A stretch of 64,000 bases of DNA from Lachnospiraceae bacterium. Lineage in GTDB: Bacteria; Bacillota; Clostridia; Lachnospirales; Lachnospiraceae. The position numbers and the translations under genes are program-made. The DNA is taken from positions 20,903 to 84,902 of the forward strand of contig JAFZRZ010000032.1 of assembly GCA_017619635.1 (NCBI GenBank), read 5' to 3'. This document shows positions 42,419 through 52,909 of the stretch, piece after piece; within the stretch, counting starts at the first letter, position 1, and the number at the start of each line of letters is the position of its first letter. The notes under the pieces are model-generated. The model was not told the DNA's origin, searched no databases, and saw only the letters and a list, made by a program, of their open reading frames with translations.

Positions 42419-43570
42419 ATGGATATAAGAGAGATTTTACTTAAGGAGCATATCGGATACAAACTTGTCCTTGATCTTCAGTTCTTTGCGGATGACGGAC
42501 AGGGCGGTGAGAAGACCGAACCGGCAACTCAGAAAAAGTTGGACGATGCCAGGAAGGAAGGTCAGGTTGCCAAGTCCAAAGAGATAGCGAGCGGACTTGG
42601 ACTGGTTGCACTTTTTTTGGTACTTAAGTTCTGGGCAGCCAGTATGGGCACTCAGTTTCTTGAGATGTTCCATGCTGTATATGGCAGGATACCCGAGATG
42701 GCAAACCTAATCGGTGGTACGGGTCCTTCGACAGCAGCCACACAGATCTTCAGGTTCGCGGCTTTAAGGACGGTTTTGATACTGCTTCCGATATTTATTA
42801 TCGGTTATCTGGTTGCATTTTTGAGCGATTATGTTCAGGTTCAGTGGAAACCTACAGCCAAACCGTTACAGCCAAAGTTAAGCAAGCTGAATCCTCTAAA
42901 CGGATTTAAAAGGATATTTTCCGTTAATTCGCTGGTCGAGCTGATAAAGTCCATTGCGAAGATATTTCTTATCGCATATGTTGCGTATTCGTACCTGGTA
43001 GAGAGACAGAATAATCTTTTGCTTCTATATGATATATCGTTGATCCAGGCGATAGCGTTTATAGGAGAGACGGTCATTAACCTTGGACTTAGGATATCGC
43101 TTCTGTTTATGATCATAGCTGTAGCGGATTTCGCATTTCAGAAGTATAAGTTTGCGAAAGACATGCGAATGACCAAGCAGGAAGTAAAGGAAGAGTTCAA
43201 AAATCAGGAAGGTAATCCTGAGATCAAGGGAAGGATCAGGCAGAAGATGAGAGAGGCCAGTCAGCGTCGTATGATGCAGGCACTCCCGCAGGCCGATGTT
43301 GTAATCACAAACCCGACGCATTATGCCGTCGCTTTAAAATACGATCAGGAAATAGCTCCTGCTCCCTTTGTAATAGCAAAGGGCGAGGATTATCTGGCAC
43401 TCAAGATTAAAGAGGTTGCCAGGGAAAACATGATCGAGATAGTTGAGAATAAACCGTTGGCACGTATGCTTTATGCCAATGTCAATATAGACGAACAGGT
43501 ACCGCCAGAGCTTTACAGTGCGGTGGCTGACGTACTCGCATATGTATATCATGTGCAGGGAAGAATCTGA
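42419..43570 (+). CDS. flhB: Flagellar export switch protein FlhB
   Basis: 383 residues. After a short N-terminal stretch it has the GEKTEPATQKKLDDARKEGQ motif, four membrane helices, and the autocleavage motif N298-P-T-H301 in the cytoplasmic domain, which cleaves between N298 and P299 to switch substrate specificity. The first 30 residues are an extension before the family motif. Confidence 0.96.
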   Translation: MDIREILLKEHIGYKLVLDLQFFADDGQGGEKTEPATQKKLDDARKEGQVAKSKEIASGLGLVALFLVLKFWAASMGTQFLEMFHAVYGRIPEMANLIGGTGPSTAATQIFRFAALRTVLILLPIFIIGYLVAFLSDYVQVQWKPTAKPLQPKLSKLNPLNGFKRIFSVNSLVELIKSIAKIFLIAYVAYSYLVERQNNLLLLYDISLIQAIAFIGETVINLGLRISLLFMIIAVADFAFQKYKFAKDMRMTKQEVKEEFKNQEGNPEIKGRIRQKMREASQRRMMQALPQADVVITNPTHYAVALKYDQEIAPAPFVIAKGEDYLALKIKEVARENMIEIVENKPLARMLYANVNIDEQVPPELYSAVADVLAYVYHVQGRI

Positions 43571-43585
43571 TAAAAGAAAGGAGAG

Positions 43586-45631
43586 ATGAACATGAAGATG
43601 CCAAAGGCTGATGTCGGCATAGCTTTGTATGTACTTGCCGCGTTTGTCATGTTCATAATCTCTATACCGTCAGTATTGCTGGATGTCCTTCTGGCGATAA
43701 ACATGGCGATAGCGTTCACGATACTTTTTACATGTATGTTCATAAAGGAAGTTCTGGATATATCCTTCTTCCCGACCATCCTTTTGTTCACGACCATTTT
43801 CAGGATAGCTCTAAACGTATCCTCAACGAAGCTTATCTTACGTACCGGTGATCCCGGTAACGTTGTAAGGACGTTCGGAGAATATGTCGGTGGCGGCGAT
43901 CTTATCATAGGAACGATCGTATTCATCATCCTGATAATCATCCAGTTCATGGTCATCAACAAAGGTTCTGAAAGAGTTGCCGAGGTTACAGCCAGGTTCA
44001 CGCTTGATGCCATGCCCGGTAAACAGATGGCTATCGATGCCGATCTTAACACAGGTGCCATAAGTGATGCTGAAGCAAAGATAAGACGAGACAAGATCCA
44101 GCAGGAATCAAGCTTCTTTGGTAGCATGGACGGTGCTGTTAAGTATGTAAAGGGAGATGCCACAGCCGGACTTATCATCACAGCCGTTAACGTTATAGGC
44201 GGTATAGCGCTCGGTGTGACCAGACAGGGAATGGAGATCGGCGATGCGCTCAATAAGTATACGATACTGACGATAGGTGACGGACTTGTCAGCCAGATCC
44301 CCTCTCTTTTGATATCTCTTTCAACAGGTATCCTTGTAACCAAGGGATCAAAAGAAGCGGATTTCGGAAATACACTTATAAAACAGCTTTTCGGTATACC
44401 GAAGGTTTTATATCTTGTTGGTGCCGTTATAGCATTTTTAGGTCTTGTGACGCCTCTTAATCCCATCATATTTGTGTGTTTGGGTGCAGTGTTCATCCTT
44501 TGTGCACGTATGATAGAAGGTACGATAGAGACTTCAAAGATCGAAACAGAGGTCAGTGCGGAAGAGACAGCCGCAGAGGAGATAAGACAGCCGGAAAACG
44601 TCAATTCACTTTTGCAGGTCGACCCCATCGAGCTGGAATTCGGTTACGGTATCATACCGCTTGCTGATGTCAATCAGGGCGGTGACCTTCTTGACAGAGT
44701 CGTAATGATAAGAAGACAGATTGCACTTGAACTGGGTACTGTGGTTCCTATCATAAGACTTAGGGATAATATACAGCTTAATCCGAACCAGTACATCATA
44801 AAGATAAAAGGCATACAGATAAGCGAAGGCGAGATACTGTTTGATCACTACATGGCCATGAATCCTGGATATGTGGAAGAGGAGATCACGGGTATACCTA
44901 CATTTGAACCCTCATTCCACCTGCCTGCCATCTGGATCACTGAATCACAGAGAGAGCGTGCGGAATCACTCGGTTACACGGTTGTTGATCCGCCGAGTAT
45001 CATCGCCACTCATCTTACAGAGATCATCAGACAGCATATCGATGAGCTGCTTACAAGACAGGATGTACAGAACCTTGTCAACAACTTAAAGGATACCAAT
45101 CCTTCGCTTGTTGATGAACTCACACCCAAGCTTTTGGGACTTGGTGAGATTCAGAAGGTTTTACAGAATCTGTTAAAAGAGGGAATCTCCATAAGAGACC
45201 TTCTTACGATATTTGAAACGCTCGCTGATTATGCGACCACGAGCAGGGATACTGATATCCTTACCGAATATGTCAGACAGGCTCTTAAGAGAGCCATATC
45301 GAATAAATTCTTTCCGTCAAATGAGACTTCGAGTGTTGTCACACTCGATCCCGGACTTGAGCAGAAGATCATGGCGGGAGTTAAGCAGACCGAGAACGGA
45401 ACCTATCTGAATCTTGATCCAGATCTTACAAAGGAGATCTTGAAATCAGTTGAGGCCGAGGCAAAGAAGCTTGAGAATCTGGGCAAAGCGCCCATAGTGA
45501 TAACCTCACCGATCGTGAGGATATATTTTAAGAGACTAATTGAGGACTATTACAGAGATGTTGCTGTAGTCTCTTACAACGAAGTTGAATCAAACGTTGA
45601 ATTACAGTCTGTCGGGATGGTAACAGCATGA
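43586..45631 (+). CDS. flhA: Flagellar export gate protein FlhA
   Basis: 681 residues. Membrane half with about eight helices and the FHIPEP-family motif region (FRIALNVSSTKLILRTGDPG), and a large cytoplasmic domain that docks chaperone-substrate complexes. GGAGAG upstream of the ATG. Overlaps flhF by 4 bases. Confidence 0.97.
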   Translation: MNMKMPKADVGIALYVLAAFVMFIISIPSVLLDVLLAINMAIAFTILFTCMFIKEVLDISFFPTILLFTTIFRIALNVSSTKLILRTGDPGNVVRTFGEYVGGGDLIIGTIVFIILIIIQFMVINKGSERVAEVTARFTLDAMPGKQMAIDADLNTGAISDAEAKIRRDKIQQESSFFGSMDGAVKYVKGDATAGLIITAVNVIGGIALGVTRQGMEIGDALNKYTILTIGDGLVSQIPSLLISLSTGILVTKGSKEADFGNTLIKQLFGIPKVLYLVGAVIAFLGLVTPLNPIIFVCLGAVFILCARMIEGTIETSKIETEVSAEETAAEEIRQPENVNSLLQVDPIELEFGYGIIPLADVNQGGDLLDRVVMIRRQIALELGTVVPIIRLRDNIQLNPNQYIIKIKGIQISEGEILFDHYMAMNPGYVEEEITGIPTFEPSFHLPAIWITESQRERAESLGYTVVDPPSIIATHLTEIIRQHIDELLTRQDVQNLVNNLKDTNPSLVDELTPKLLGLGEIQKVLQNLLKEGISIRDLLTIFETLADYATTSRDTDILTEYVRQALKRAISNKFFPSNETSSVVTLDPGLEQKIMAGVKQTENGTYLNLDPDLTKEILKSVEAEAKKLENLGKAPIVITSPIVRIYFKRLIEDYYRDVAVVSYNEVESNVELQSVGMVTA

Positions 45632-46911
45632 TAATCAAAAAATTTTCAAGCAAAACTGAATTTGAGGCTATTGAAAATGCAAGGAAAGAACTGGGCCCCG
45701 ATGTTGTGGTCATGAATGTCCGCACTGTTAAGAAAAAAGGCATCCTTAAGTTCTTTTCATCCCCTCAGGTGGAAGTGACGGTCGCACTTGAGGAGGAAGG
45801 CGAGAAACAGCCTGCCAAGGCACCGGCGATGACAGCACTTGAACAGTTGGCTGCAAAGCAAAGAGAGATTAATGAGAAGAACAGTGCAGCGCAGAAAAAT
45901 ACTGTGGCAACCCCGACTGTAAAACCTGTCCAGCAACAGGTTAAGCGTGAAGAAGTCATAATAAAGGAGCATGAGGAAGAGGATAAGTCGAGCAATGCAC
46001 TTGAAGAAAAGCTTGATTCTATCGAGACACTCATTAAAATGCGCCTTGAAAGTGAGGACTCAAAGGCAAGTGAGAAAGAGACAGTGAGCGAGCCTCACAA
46101 TGAAGAGAACGATCAGATGAAGCTCACAAAGCTTCTATATAATATGATGATCGAAAATGAGGTTCACGAGAAGTACGCAAACCAGATAATCGAAGAGGCA
46201 GAAAAGACTAACAAGCCCAACATGCCTGTCGATTATTTCCTGACAAACATATATCAGAAGATGATCCTTAAATTTGGTCAGACTTCTGTTATAACACCTG
46301 CTGAGAGAGGACCGAAGGTAGTGTTCTTTGTTGGTCCTACAGGAGTCGGAAAGACTACGACTATCGCAAAGATAGCCAGCAGATTCTGTCTTGAGGAGAA
46401 AAAGAAAGTCGCTCTTTTGACATCGGATACCTACAGGATCGCTGCGGCAGAACAGCTTCGCACATATGCGAACATCTTAGAGATCCCATGCCTTATCATC
46501 TATTCTCCCACAGAGATAGAAGAGGCATACGACAATTTCATCGATTATGATTATATCCTTGTTGATACCGCAGGCCATTCTCATCATAACGAGGAGCAGA
46601 AGAACAACACAAATGTTGTGATACATGCTCTTGATGACAAGACAAAGCCCGAGGTATATCTGGTGCTGAGTGCAACCACAAAATATAAGGATCTTACCAG
46701 CATTGCGGATACATACAAAGAGATGACCGACTTCAAGATCATTTTCACAAAACTTGACGAGACGACCTCTTTGGGTAATCTTTTAAACTTAAAGCTTTAT
46801 ACCGGTGCGGATCTTTCGTATGTGACCTACGGACAGAATGTTCCTGAGGATATCGACAAGTTCGATCCTCAGACAACCGTAAAGCAGATACTTAGTCCGA
46901 ATGAGGAATAA
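45628..46911 (+). CDS. flhF: Flagellar SRP-like GTPase FlhF
   Basis: 427 residues. Basic N-terminal B domain with a Glu/Lys-rich linker, then an SRP-type NG domain: G1 GPTGVGKTT (about 235), the DTAGHSHH region and TKLDE (G4). Sets flagellar position and number together with FlhG, encoded next. Confidence 0.95.
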   Translation: MIIKKFSSKTEFEAIENARKELGPDVVVMNVRTVKKKGILKFFSSPQVEVTVALEEEGEKQPAKAPAMTALEQLAAKQREINEKNSAAQKNTVATPTVKPVQQQVKREEVIIKEHEEEDKSSNALEEKLDSIETLIKMRLESEDSKASEKETVSEPHNEENDQMKLTKLLYNMMIENEVHEKYANQIIEEAEKTNKPNMPVDYFLTNIYQKMILKFGQTSVITPAERGPKVVFFVGPTGVGKTTTIAKIASRFCLEEKKKVALLTSDTYRIAAAEQLRTYANILEIPCLIIYSPTEIEEAYDNFIDYDYILVDTAGHSHHNEEQKNNTNVVIHALDDKTKPEVYLVLSATTKYKDLTSIADTYKEMTDFKIIFTKLDETTSLGNLLNLKLYTGADLSYVTYGQNVPEDIDKFDPQTTVKQILSPNEE

Positions 46912-46917
46912 AGAAAG

Positions 46918-46947
46918 TTTACATAATCCGCAGATATATGTTAAAAT
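46918..46947 (+). promoter_or_regulatory. Possible internal promoter upstream of flhG
   Basis: TTTACA (46918-46923), 18-base spacer, TAAAAT (46942-46947) in the 51-base flhF-flhG spacer. This would allow flhG and downstream che genes and sigD to be transcribed without the full operon. Confidence 0.4.
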
Positions 46948-46962
46948 AGAAAGGAAGCAGCC

Positions 46963-47841
46963 TTGGATCAGGCAGAACAGTTAAGGAATATAATAAAGGC
47001 GAATAATACAGTTGTGAGGCCAACGGCACGTGTTATCACGGTGACCAGCGGAAAAGGCGGTGTGGGAAAGTCAAACACCTCCATAAATCTGGCTATCTGG
47101 TTTAAAAGGATGGGACAGCGTGTCATCATCCTTGATGCCGATTTCGGTCTTGCAAACATTGAGATAATGTTCGGAACGGTTCCAAAGCATAATCTTTGTG
47201 ATCTTCTCTATCAGGGAAAGAGCATAACGGATATCATCACATGGGGACCGGGAGAAGTAGGTTTTATCTCGGGCGGTTCGGGTATAGTTGGACTGTCAAA
47301 TTTAAGCAAGGAGTATCTGGGGTATATAATCCAGAACCTTGCCCAGCTCGATGTCATGGCGGATGTCATAATAATCGATACGGGTGCCGGAATATCCGAT
47401 GCAGTACTTGAGTTTCTGGTTGCGAGCGGAGAGATCTTACTGGTTACCACACCGGAGCCCACATCGATAACGGATTCATACTCACTTTTAAAGGCATTAA
47501 ACAGACACCCCAGATTTTCGACAGAGACATCCAAGATAAAGGTCATCGCAAACAAGGTAGACAGACCGGAGGACGGAAATGCCCTGTTTAGCAAACTGAA
47601 TGTTGTTGTACAGAGGTATTTAAAGCTTCCGCTTGAGTATCTGGGTGCGATACCGGAGGATGAGAAGTTAAGCCAGGCTGTCATGCAGCAGATGCCTGTA
47701 TCGCTGGCAAATGAGAATGCAAAATCATCAAAGGCTTATGAGACTATAGCAGCAAAACTAATGAACAAAGAAGAGACTCCGGATATCAGAAAGAGGGGAA
47801 TGGCAGCATTTTTCTCACATTTAGTATCAGGAAAAAGATAG
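46963..47841 (+). CDS. flhG: Flagellar number regulator FlhG (YlxH, MinD family)
   Basis: 292 residues. The N-terminal DQAEQLR motif, the element that stimulates FlhF GTPase in homologues, then a deviant Walker A GKGGVGKS (30-37) and the DADFGLANIE and DTGAGISDAV motifs. TTG start with AAGGAAG upstream. Confidence 0.95.
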   Translation: MDQAEQLRNIIKANNTVVRPTARVITVTSGKGGVGKSNTSINLAIWFKRMGQRVIILDADFGLANIEIMFGTVPKHNLCDLLYQGKSITDIITWGPGEVGFISGGSGIVGLSNLSKEYLGYIIQNLAQLDVMADVIIIDTGAGISDAVLEFLVASGEILLVTTPEPTSITDSYSLLKALNRHPRFSTETSKIKVIANKVDRPEDGNALFSKLNVVVQRYLKLPLEYLGAIPEDEKLSQAVMQQMPVSLANENAKSSKAYETIAAKLMNKEETPDIRKRGMAAFFSHLVSGKR

Positions 47842-47856
47842 GGTTAGGGAAGAGTT

Positions 47857-48588
47857 ATGTTGGAGAATTTTATCAATCCGGGACAAAGGGTAGATATGAA
47901 AGCCGTAAGGCGTGTTAGACCTGCGGGAGAAGAGAATAAGGATAAGGTGTATTCGACAAAGATCTATGATGTTGTCAATGAGGATACACTTGAGCTTGTT
48001 ATGCCGATGGAACAGACAAAGCTCATATTACTTCCCGTGGACGGAGAATATGAGGTGTTCTTCTATACGGATAATGGTCTGTATGAGAGCACTGTCAGGA
48101 TAACCGACAGATACAAGAGCAACAATGTATATATACTTCTTGTTGAACTTCAGACCAACTTAAGGAAGTATCAGAGAAGGGATTTCTACAGATACAGCTG
48201 TGCTCTTGATATGGATACGAGAGAACTCACACCCGACGAGGTGGTGGCGTTCAGAAAAGGGGAGATCTATCAGGCACCGCCGGGACTGCCCACAGGAAAA
48301 GGTGTGATAGTCGATATCTCAGGCGGGGGTTTGAGATTCACATCCAAAGCTGTTTACGAAAAAGAAAGCCTCATTTATTGCACATACGGCCTGTTCATCC
48401 ATGGAGGGGCCAAGGAATATGAGATCATCTGCAAGATACTGGATGTGAAGGACATACCAAACAGAACAGGGGAATTTGAGTATAGGGTACAGTTTGTTAA
48501 TTTGGACAGTGACGAAAGAGAAGAGATAATACAGTATATCTTTGAGGAAGAACGCAAGAATCGCAGAAAAGAGAGAGGGTTCAGATGA
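47857..48588 (+). CDS. PilZ-domain c-di-GMP effector (YcgR-like flagellar brake)
   Basis: 243 residues: an N-terminal YcgR-N-like barrel (1-100) and a C-terminal PilZ domain with RRDFYR (R107-R112) and DISGGG (D153-S155-G158), matching the RxxxR and D/NxSxxG c-di-GMP-binding motifs. Between flhG and cheB, it likely links c-di-GMP to motor or stator control, as YpfA/DgrA does in Bacillus. Overlaps cheB by 4 bases. Confidence 0.9.
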   Translation: MLENFINPGQRVDMKAVRRVRPAGEENKDKVYSTKIYDVVNEDTLELVMPMEQTKLILLPVDGEYEVFFYTDNGLYESTVRITDRYKSNNVYILLVELQTNLRKYQRRDFYRYSCALDMDTRELTPDEVVAFRKGEIYQAPPGLPTGKGVIVDISGGGLRFTSKAVYEKESLIYCTYGLFIHGGAKEYEIICKILDVKDIPNRTGEFEYRVQFVNLDSDEREEIIQYIFEEERKNRRKERGFR

Positions 48589-49661
48589 AAAAAATACTGC
48601 TTGTTGACGACTCTGCACTCATGAGAAGGGTGTTAAGTGATATAATCAATGCAGATGGTAGATTTTCTGTAGAAGATGAAGCCGTTAACGGGGCTGAGGC
48701 ACTGGAACTGCTCAAGAAGAAAACGTATGATGCAGTTGTTCTAGATGTTAACATGCCTAAGATGAACGGGCTTGAACTGTTAAAGGAATTAAGAAACCTT
48801 AACATCAAAGCCAGGGTTCTCATGGCCAGCACCGTTACACAGGAAGGCAGCAAGATCACACTTGATGCTCTTGAACTCGGGGCGCTTGATTTTATTCACA
48901 AACCTGACTGGTCTTACAAGTGTAAAGACGAGATGTTTAAAGTTGAGTTGCTGGGAACACTTGAAGCAGTTTGTAATTCAAAGATACCTGAGGCTAAAGC
49001 ACCGGCGGTCAAGGTCAATACCGTAAAGATCGTCGATATAGTAAAAAAGAGTACCAAGCGTGTAACTGGAAGCAAGATAGTTGCGATGGCCGTTTCCACA
49101 GGCGGTCCCAAAGCTCTCCAGAGTGTAATTCCTTTCTTACCCGCAGCACTGGATGCTCCGGTCGTTCTCGTTCAGCATATGCCCGAGGGCTTTACGGAAT
49201 CATTTGCCGACAGGCTCAATAAGATCAGTGAGATCAAGGTTGTTGAAGGAAAAGAAGGCGAGTATATCGAGAAAGGCTGTGTATACATTGCCAAAGCGGG
49301 ATATCATCTCAATCTTGTCAGAGACAAGAACAGGATGAAGATTCATTATTCTCAGGAAGCATACAGAGAAGGAGTCAGACCCTGTGCCAACTATATGTAT
49401 GAATCACTTGTAGATTCACCTTATGATGAAGTTTTAGGAGTGGTCATGACAGGCATGGGAGCAGACGGAGCAGAAGGTTTGAAGAACCTGAAGAATTCCA
49501 ACCAGTCTGTGTATGTTATTACCCAGGACGGTGACAGCTGCGTGGTAAACGGAATGCCCAAAGCGTGTGTCAAGGCAGGAGTTTCAGATGTGTCTGTCAC
49601 ATTAAACCAGATAGCACAGGAGATTATTTTACGCGTGGGGGTAAAAGCAGATGGATGTTAG
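48585..49661 (+). CDS. cheB: Chemotaxis protein-glutamate methylesterase CheB
   Basis: 358 residues. Receiver domain with phosphoacceptor D54, a linker, then the methylesterase domain with catalytic triad S171, H198 and D294. Demethylates receptors for adaptation. The partner methyltransferase CheR is not in the window. Overlaps cheA by 11 bases. Confidence 0.96.
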   Translation: MKKILLVDDSALMRRVLSDIINADGRFSVEDEAVNGAEALELLKKKTYDAVVLDVNMPKMNGLELLKELRNLNIKARVLMASTVTQEGSKITLDALELGALDFIHKPDWSYKCKDEMFKVELLGTLEAVCNSKIPEAKAPAVKVNTVKIVDIVKKSTKRVTGSKIVAMAVSTGGPKALQSVIPFLPAALDAPVVLVQHMPEGFTESFADRLNKISEIKVVEGKEGEYIEKGCVYIAKAGYHLNLVRDKNRMKIHYSQEAYREGVRPCANYMYESLVDSPYDEVLGVVMTGMGADGAEGLKNLKNSNQSVYVITQDGDSCVVNGMPKACVKAGVSDVSVTLNQIAQEIILRVGVKADGC

Positions 49662-51771
49662 TCAGTATCTGGATGTCTTTATAGACGAATCCAAAGAACA
49701 TTTACAAAATCTTAACACTCAGATATTGGACCTGGAGCAGGAACCGGGCAATATGGACACGATCAATGAGATATTCCGTGCGGCACATACCCTTAAGGGA
49801 ATGGCAGGCACAATGGGATACAAGAGGATGCAGAACCTCACCCATAACATGGAGAATGTATTCTCAGAGGTCCGTAACGGTGAAGCAAAAGTCAATGCGG
49901 CCATTGTGGACGTTTTGTTCCAGTGCCTTGATGCGCTTGATGAATATGTGTCAAATATTCAGTCAACAGGCGATGAGGGTGACAATGACAATGAAAACCT
50001 TATAAAAGTATTCAACGACTTCCTCGAAGGCAAGTCTTCAGAAGGTGAAGCAGCCAAGGAAGAAAAGAGTGAAGCAAAAGAAGCGGAGCCTGAGAAGGCT
50101 GCTGTGGCAGAAACAGCTGATTCATCAGATGAGGATGCAAGCTGGAAGAGTATCAAGTTTGCAGAGTCTCAGCTTGTTGTTATGAAAGAAGCCATAAAGG
50201 AAGGAAAGAAAGTCATCGGTCTTACGGTTACTGTTCAGGAGAGTTGTATCCTTAAAGCCGCAAGAGCCTTCCTTGTGTATAAAGCTGTTGAGGAACTGGG
50301 AGAGATCATCGTATCTAATCCCTCTGCGCAGGATATAGAAGATGAAAAGTTCGATCTCGAATTCTCACTTATAGTTATAAGTGATTCTGATATCGAAGCT
50401 TTAAAGAGTGCAGCTACAAACGTATCTGAGATAGAAAAGGCGGTTGGCGGATACGTGCAGCTTGATGGTGCTCCTGCTGAAGAAAAGGCAGTCGAGAAGA
50501 ACGAAAGCGAACCCGAGAACAAGCCTGCTGTTGTTGCTGACAAGAAGCCTTCAACTGTTGATTCGGGTGCAAATGCTGCTAGTGTTAACAAGGCTGCAGA
50601 CAAGAAGAAACCTGTTGTTAACAGAACAGTACGTGTAGATATCGAGAAGCTGGATGACCTTATGAATCTGGTCAGCGAGCTTATCATTGCAAAGAACTCA
50701 CTTGTAAGTGCCGCAACCACCAAGGGAGCAAGCACCAACAATGTAAATGAGCAGATAGAATATCTTGAGAGTGTTACCACAAACCTTCATGAATCTGTCA
50801 TGAAAGTTCGAATGGTTCCTATCGAGAGCGTAGTAAATAAATTCCCTCGTATGATCAGAGACCTTCAGAAGAAGCTCGGCAAGAAGATGGAACTGTACAT
50901 GTCAGGTGAGGAGACTGAACTTGACCGTACCGTTGTCGATGAGATCGGCGATCCTCTTATGCACCTGCTCCGTAACTCTGCAGATCACGGTATCGAGGAT
51001 GATGTTAACTTAAGAAAAGAAAGAGGAAAGCCGGAAGCAGGAAGTATCTGGCTGGATGCTTATCAGGACGGTAACAACGTTGTCATCGAGGTAAGAGATG
51101 ACGGTAACGGTATCGATGTTGCAGCAGTAAGAAACAAGGCTATAGAGAGAGGAACGATCACGGAAGAGCAGGCAGCCAGCATGAGCGATCCCGAGATCAT
51201 AAATCTTTTGTTCCTTCCCAGCTTCTCTACTGCAAAGCAGGTTTCAGATATCTCAGGCCGTGGCGTTGGACTTGATGTTGTTAAGTCAAAGATCGAATCG
51301 TTAAGCGGTGAGGTTGATGTTAAGTCTGTATACGGAGAAGGAAGTAAATGGACGATCCGTCTTCCTCTTACACTTGCCATCATACAGTCACTCATGGTTG
51401 TCATCGGCGGTGAGAAGTATGCTATACCTCTCGGAAATATCCAGACGATCGAGAGTATTGTACCCGATGAGATAAGAACAGTTCAGCAGAAGGAAGTTAT
51501 TAATCTTCGCGGAAGCGTTATACCGATCATCAGGCTCAATGAGGTTTTAGGATGTGAATCAACAAGAAAGCCTGAAGAGGATTATATAGTTGTAGTTGTC
51601 AAGAAGGGCGATGTACAGGCAGGTCTCGTTATAGATGAGCTTACCGGTCAGCAGGAGATAGTTATCAAGTCCCTTGGCAAGTACATAAACAAGAGCAAGG
51701 TTATAAGCGGTGCTACCATTCTTGGTGATGGTGAAGTTGCCCTTATCATTGATCCCAATGCTCTGATCTGA
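49651..51771 (+). CDS. cheA: Chemotaxis histidine kinase CheA
   Basis: 706 residues. P1 Hpt with phosphorylated H46 (AAHTLKG), Glu/Lys linker, P2 CheY-docking region (about 165-275), a second linker, P3 dimerisation, P4 kinase (N box HLLRNSADHGIE, G box SGRGVGLDVV) and P5 CheW-like domain. Full length for the family. Confidence 0.97.
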   Translation: MDVSQYLDVFIDESKEHLQNLNTQILDLEQEPGNMDTINEIFRAAHTLKGMAGTMGYKRMQNLTHNMENVFSEVRNGEAKVNAAIVDVLFQCLDALDEYVSNIQSTGDEGDNDNENLIKVFNDFLEGKSSEGEAAKEEKSEAKEAEPEKAAVAETADSSDEDASWKSIKFAESQLVVMKEAIKEGKKVIGLTVTVQESCILKAARAFLVYKAVEELGEIIVSNPSAQDIEDEKFDLEFSLIVISDSDIEALKSAATNVSEIEKAVGGYVQLDGAPAEEKAVEKNESEPENKPAVVADKKPSTVDSGANAASVNKAADKKKPVVNRTVRVDIEKLDDLMNLVSELIIAKNSLVSAATTKGASTNNVNEQIEYLESVTTNLHESVMKVRMVPIESVVNKFPRMIRDLQKKLGKKMELYMSGEETELDRTVVDEIGDPLMHLLRNSADHGIEDDVNLRKERGKPEAGSIWLDAYQDGNNVVIEVRDDGNGIDVAAVRNKAIERGTITEEQAASMSDPEIINLLFLPSFSTAKQVSDISGRGVGLDVVKSKIESLSGEVDVKSVYGEGSKWTIRLPLTLAIIQSLMVVIGGEKYAIPLGNIQTIESIVPDEIRTVQQKEVINLRGSVIPIIRLNEVLGCESTRKPEEDYIVVVVKKGDVQAGLVIDELTGQQEIVIKSLGKYINKSKVISGATILGDGEVALIIDPNALI

Positions 51772-51814
51772 CGGATGATAAGTAGTTAGGCTTATTACGA
51801 AAGGGAGAACGCTA

Positions 51815-52279
51815 ATGAACGAGGTTAAAGTTTTTTCAGAGGCTATACAATATATAAAGATTGAAGTAGGCGAGGAATTCTACGGTGTGGATATCAGTAT
51901 AATCGACAACATAGTACGTATGCAGAGGATCACAAGAGTTCCCAATGTAGCGCCTTATATAAAGGGAGTCATCAACTTAAGAGGTGAGATCGTTCCGATC
52001 ATGAACCTAAGACTTAAGATGGGACTTGAAGAGATAGAATATTCAAAGACAACCAGAATCATTATCATAAAGACCGAGAACTTCGGAAAGATAGGCCTTA
52101 TCGTTGATGCGGTCAAAGAGGTTGTTGCTTTGGAAGAAGACCAGATAGAGAAACTTCCTTATGACAATTCCGATGAGAATCATTTCGTGAATGCAGTCGG
52201 TAAGGTGGACGGATCACTGGTGTCACTTTTAGATATCAATGTTGTACTTTATGACAAATCCAGCAGGGAGGAAGCGTAG
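51815..52279 (+). CDS. cheW: Chemotaxis coupling protein CheW
   Basis: 154 residues, single CheW domain with YIKGVINLRGEIVPIMNLR motif. Couples receptors to CheA. GGGAGAACG upstream; cheC follows at once. Confidence 0.95.
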   Translation: MNEVKVFSEAIQYIKIEVGEEFYGVDISIIDNIVRMQRITRVPNVAPYIKGVINLRGEIVPIMNLRLKMGLEEIEYSKTTRIIIIKTENFGKIGLIVDAVKEVVALEEDQIEKLPYDNSDENHFVNAVGKVDGSLVSLLDINVVLYDKSSREEA

Positions 52280-52891
52280 ATGGCAGATACCTTAGAGAAC
52301 ATTACCGCGCAATATATCGATGTTCTTGCAGAGCTCGGTAATATAGGCGCAGGAAATGCGACTACGGCACTTGCATCTTTGCTTCAGTCAAAAGTTGATA
52401 TGAAAGTTCCTCAGGTCAAACTGTTGGAATTCAAAGACGTAGGTGCGATACTCGGCGGAGAAGAGCAGGAAATGGTAGGCTCTTATCTTGGAGTCGAGGG
52501 AGATATAACGGGAAGTATCCTCTTTCTTGTCAAAAAAGATGTTGCCCTCCATCTTGTAACAAAGATGATGATGGGATATGCCAGCGGTGATTTTGGCGAG
52601 ATGGAACAATCCGCATTTAAAGAGATATCAAATATCATCACGGGAGCGTATTTAAATGCGCTCTCTACGATGACGAATATGTGTATATATCCGACAGTAC
52701 CCGATCTTGCCATTGATATGGCCGGGGCGATATTAAGTGTGCCGGCGATACAGTTTGGCATATACGGAGACAATATCCTGCTGATACAGTCGCAGATATC
52801 GGATGAGATAGAGATAGACGGTTTCTTTATCATGGTTCCGGATATTGAATCATATGAGAAGATTCTCAAAGCATTGGGATTGATTTCATAA
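52280..52891 (+). CDS. cheC: CheY-P phosphatase CheC
   Basis: 203 residues with both phosphatase motifs: E18/N21 (ELGNIGAGN) and E115/N118 (EISNIITGA). Forms a complex with CheD, encoded downstream, in the Bacillus-type adaptation system. Starts on the base after the cheW stop. Confidence 0.94.
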   Translation: MADTLENITAQYIDVLAELGNIGAGNATTALASLLQSKVDMKVPQVKLLEFKDVGAILGGEEQEMVGSYLGVEGDITGSILFLVKKDVALHLVTKMMMGYASGDFGEMEQSAFKEISNIITGAYLNALSTMTNMCIYPTVPDLAIDMAGAILSVPAIQFGIYGDNILLIQSQISDEIEIDGFFIMVPDIESYEKILKALGLIS

Positions 52892-52909
52892 ATTATTGAG
52901 GAAAGATTG

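Noticed and set aside
11590..50780. Opposite-strand open frames such as 43549-44628 and 50235-50780
   Set aside because: They lie opposite strongly supported genes, have biased composition that follows from the other strand, and lack ribosome binding sites and family features.
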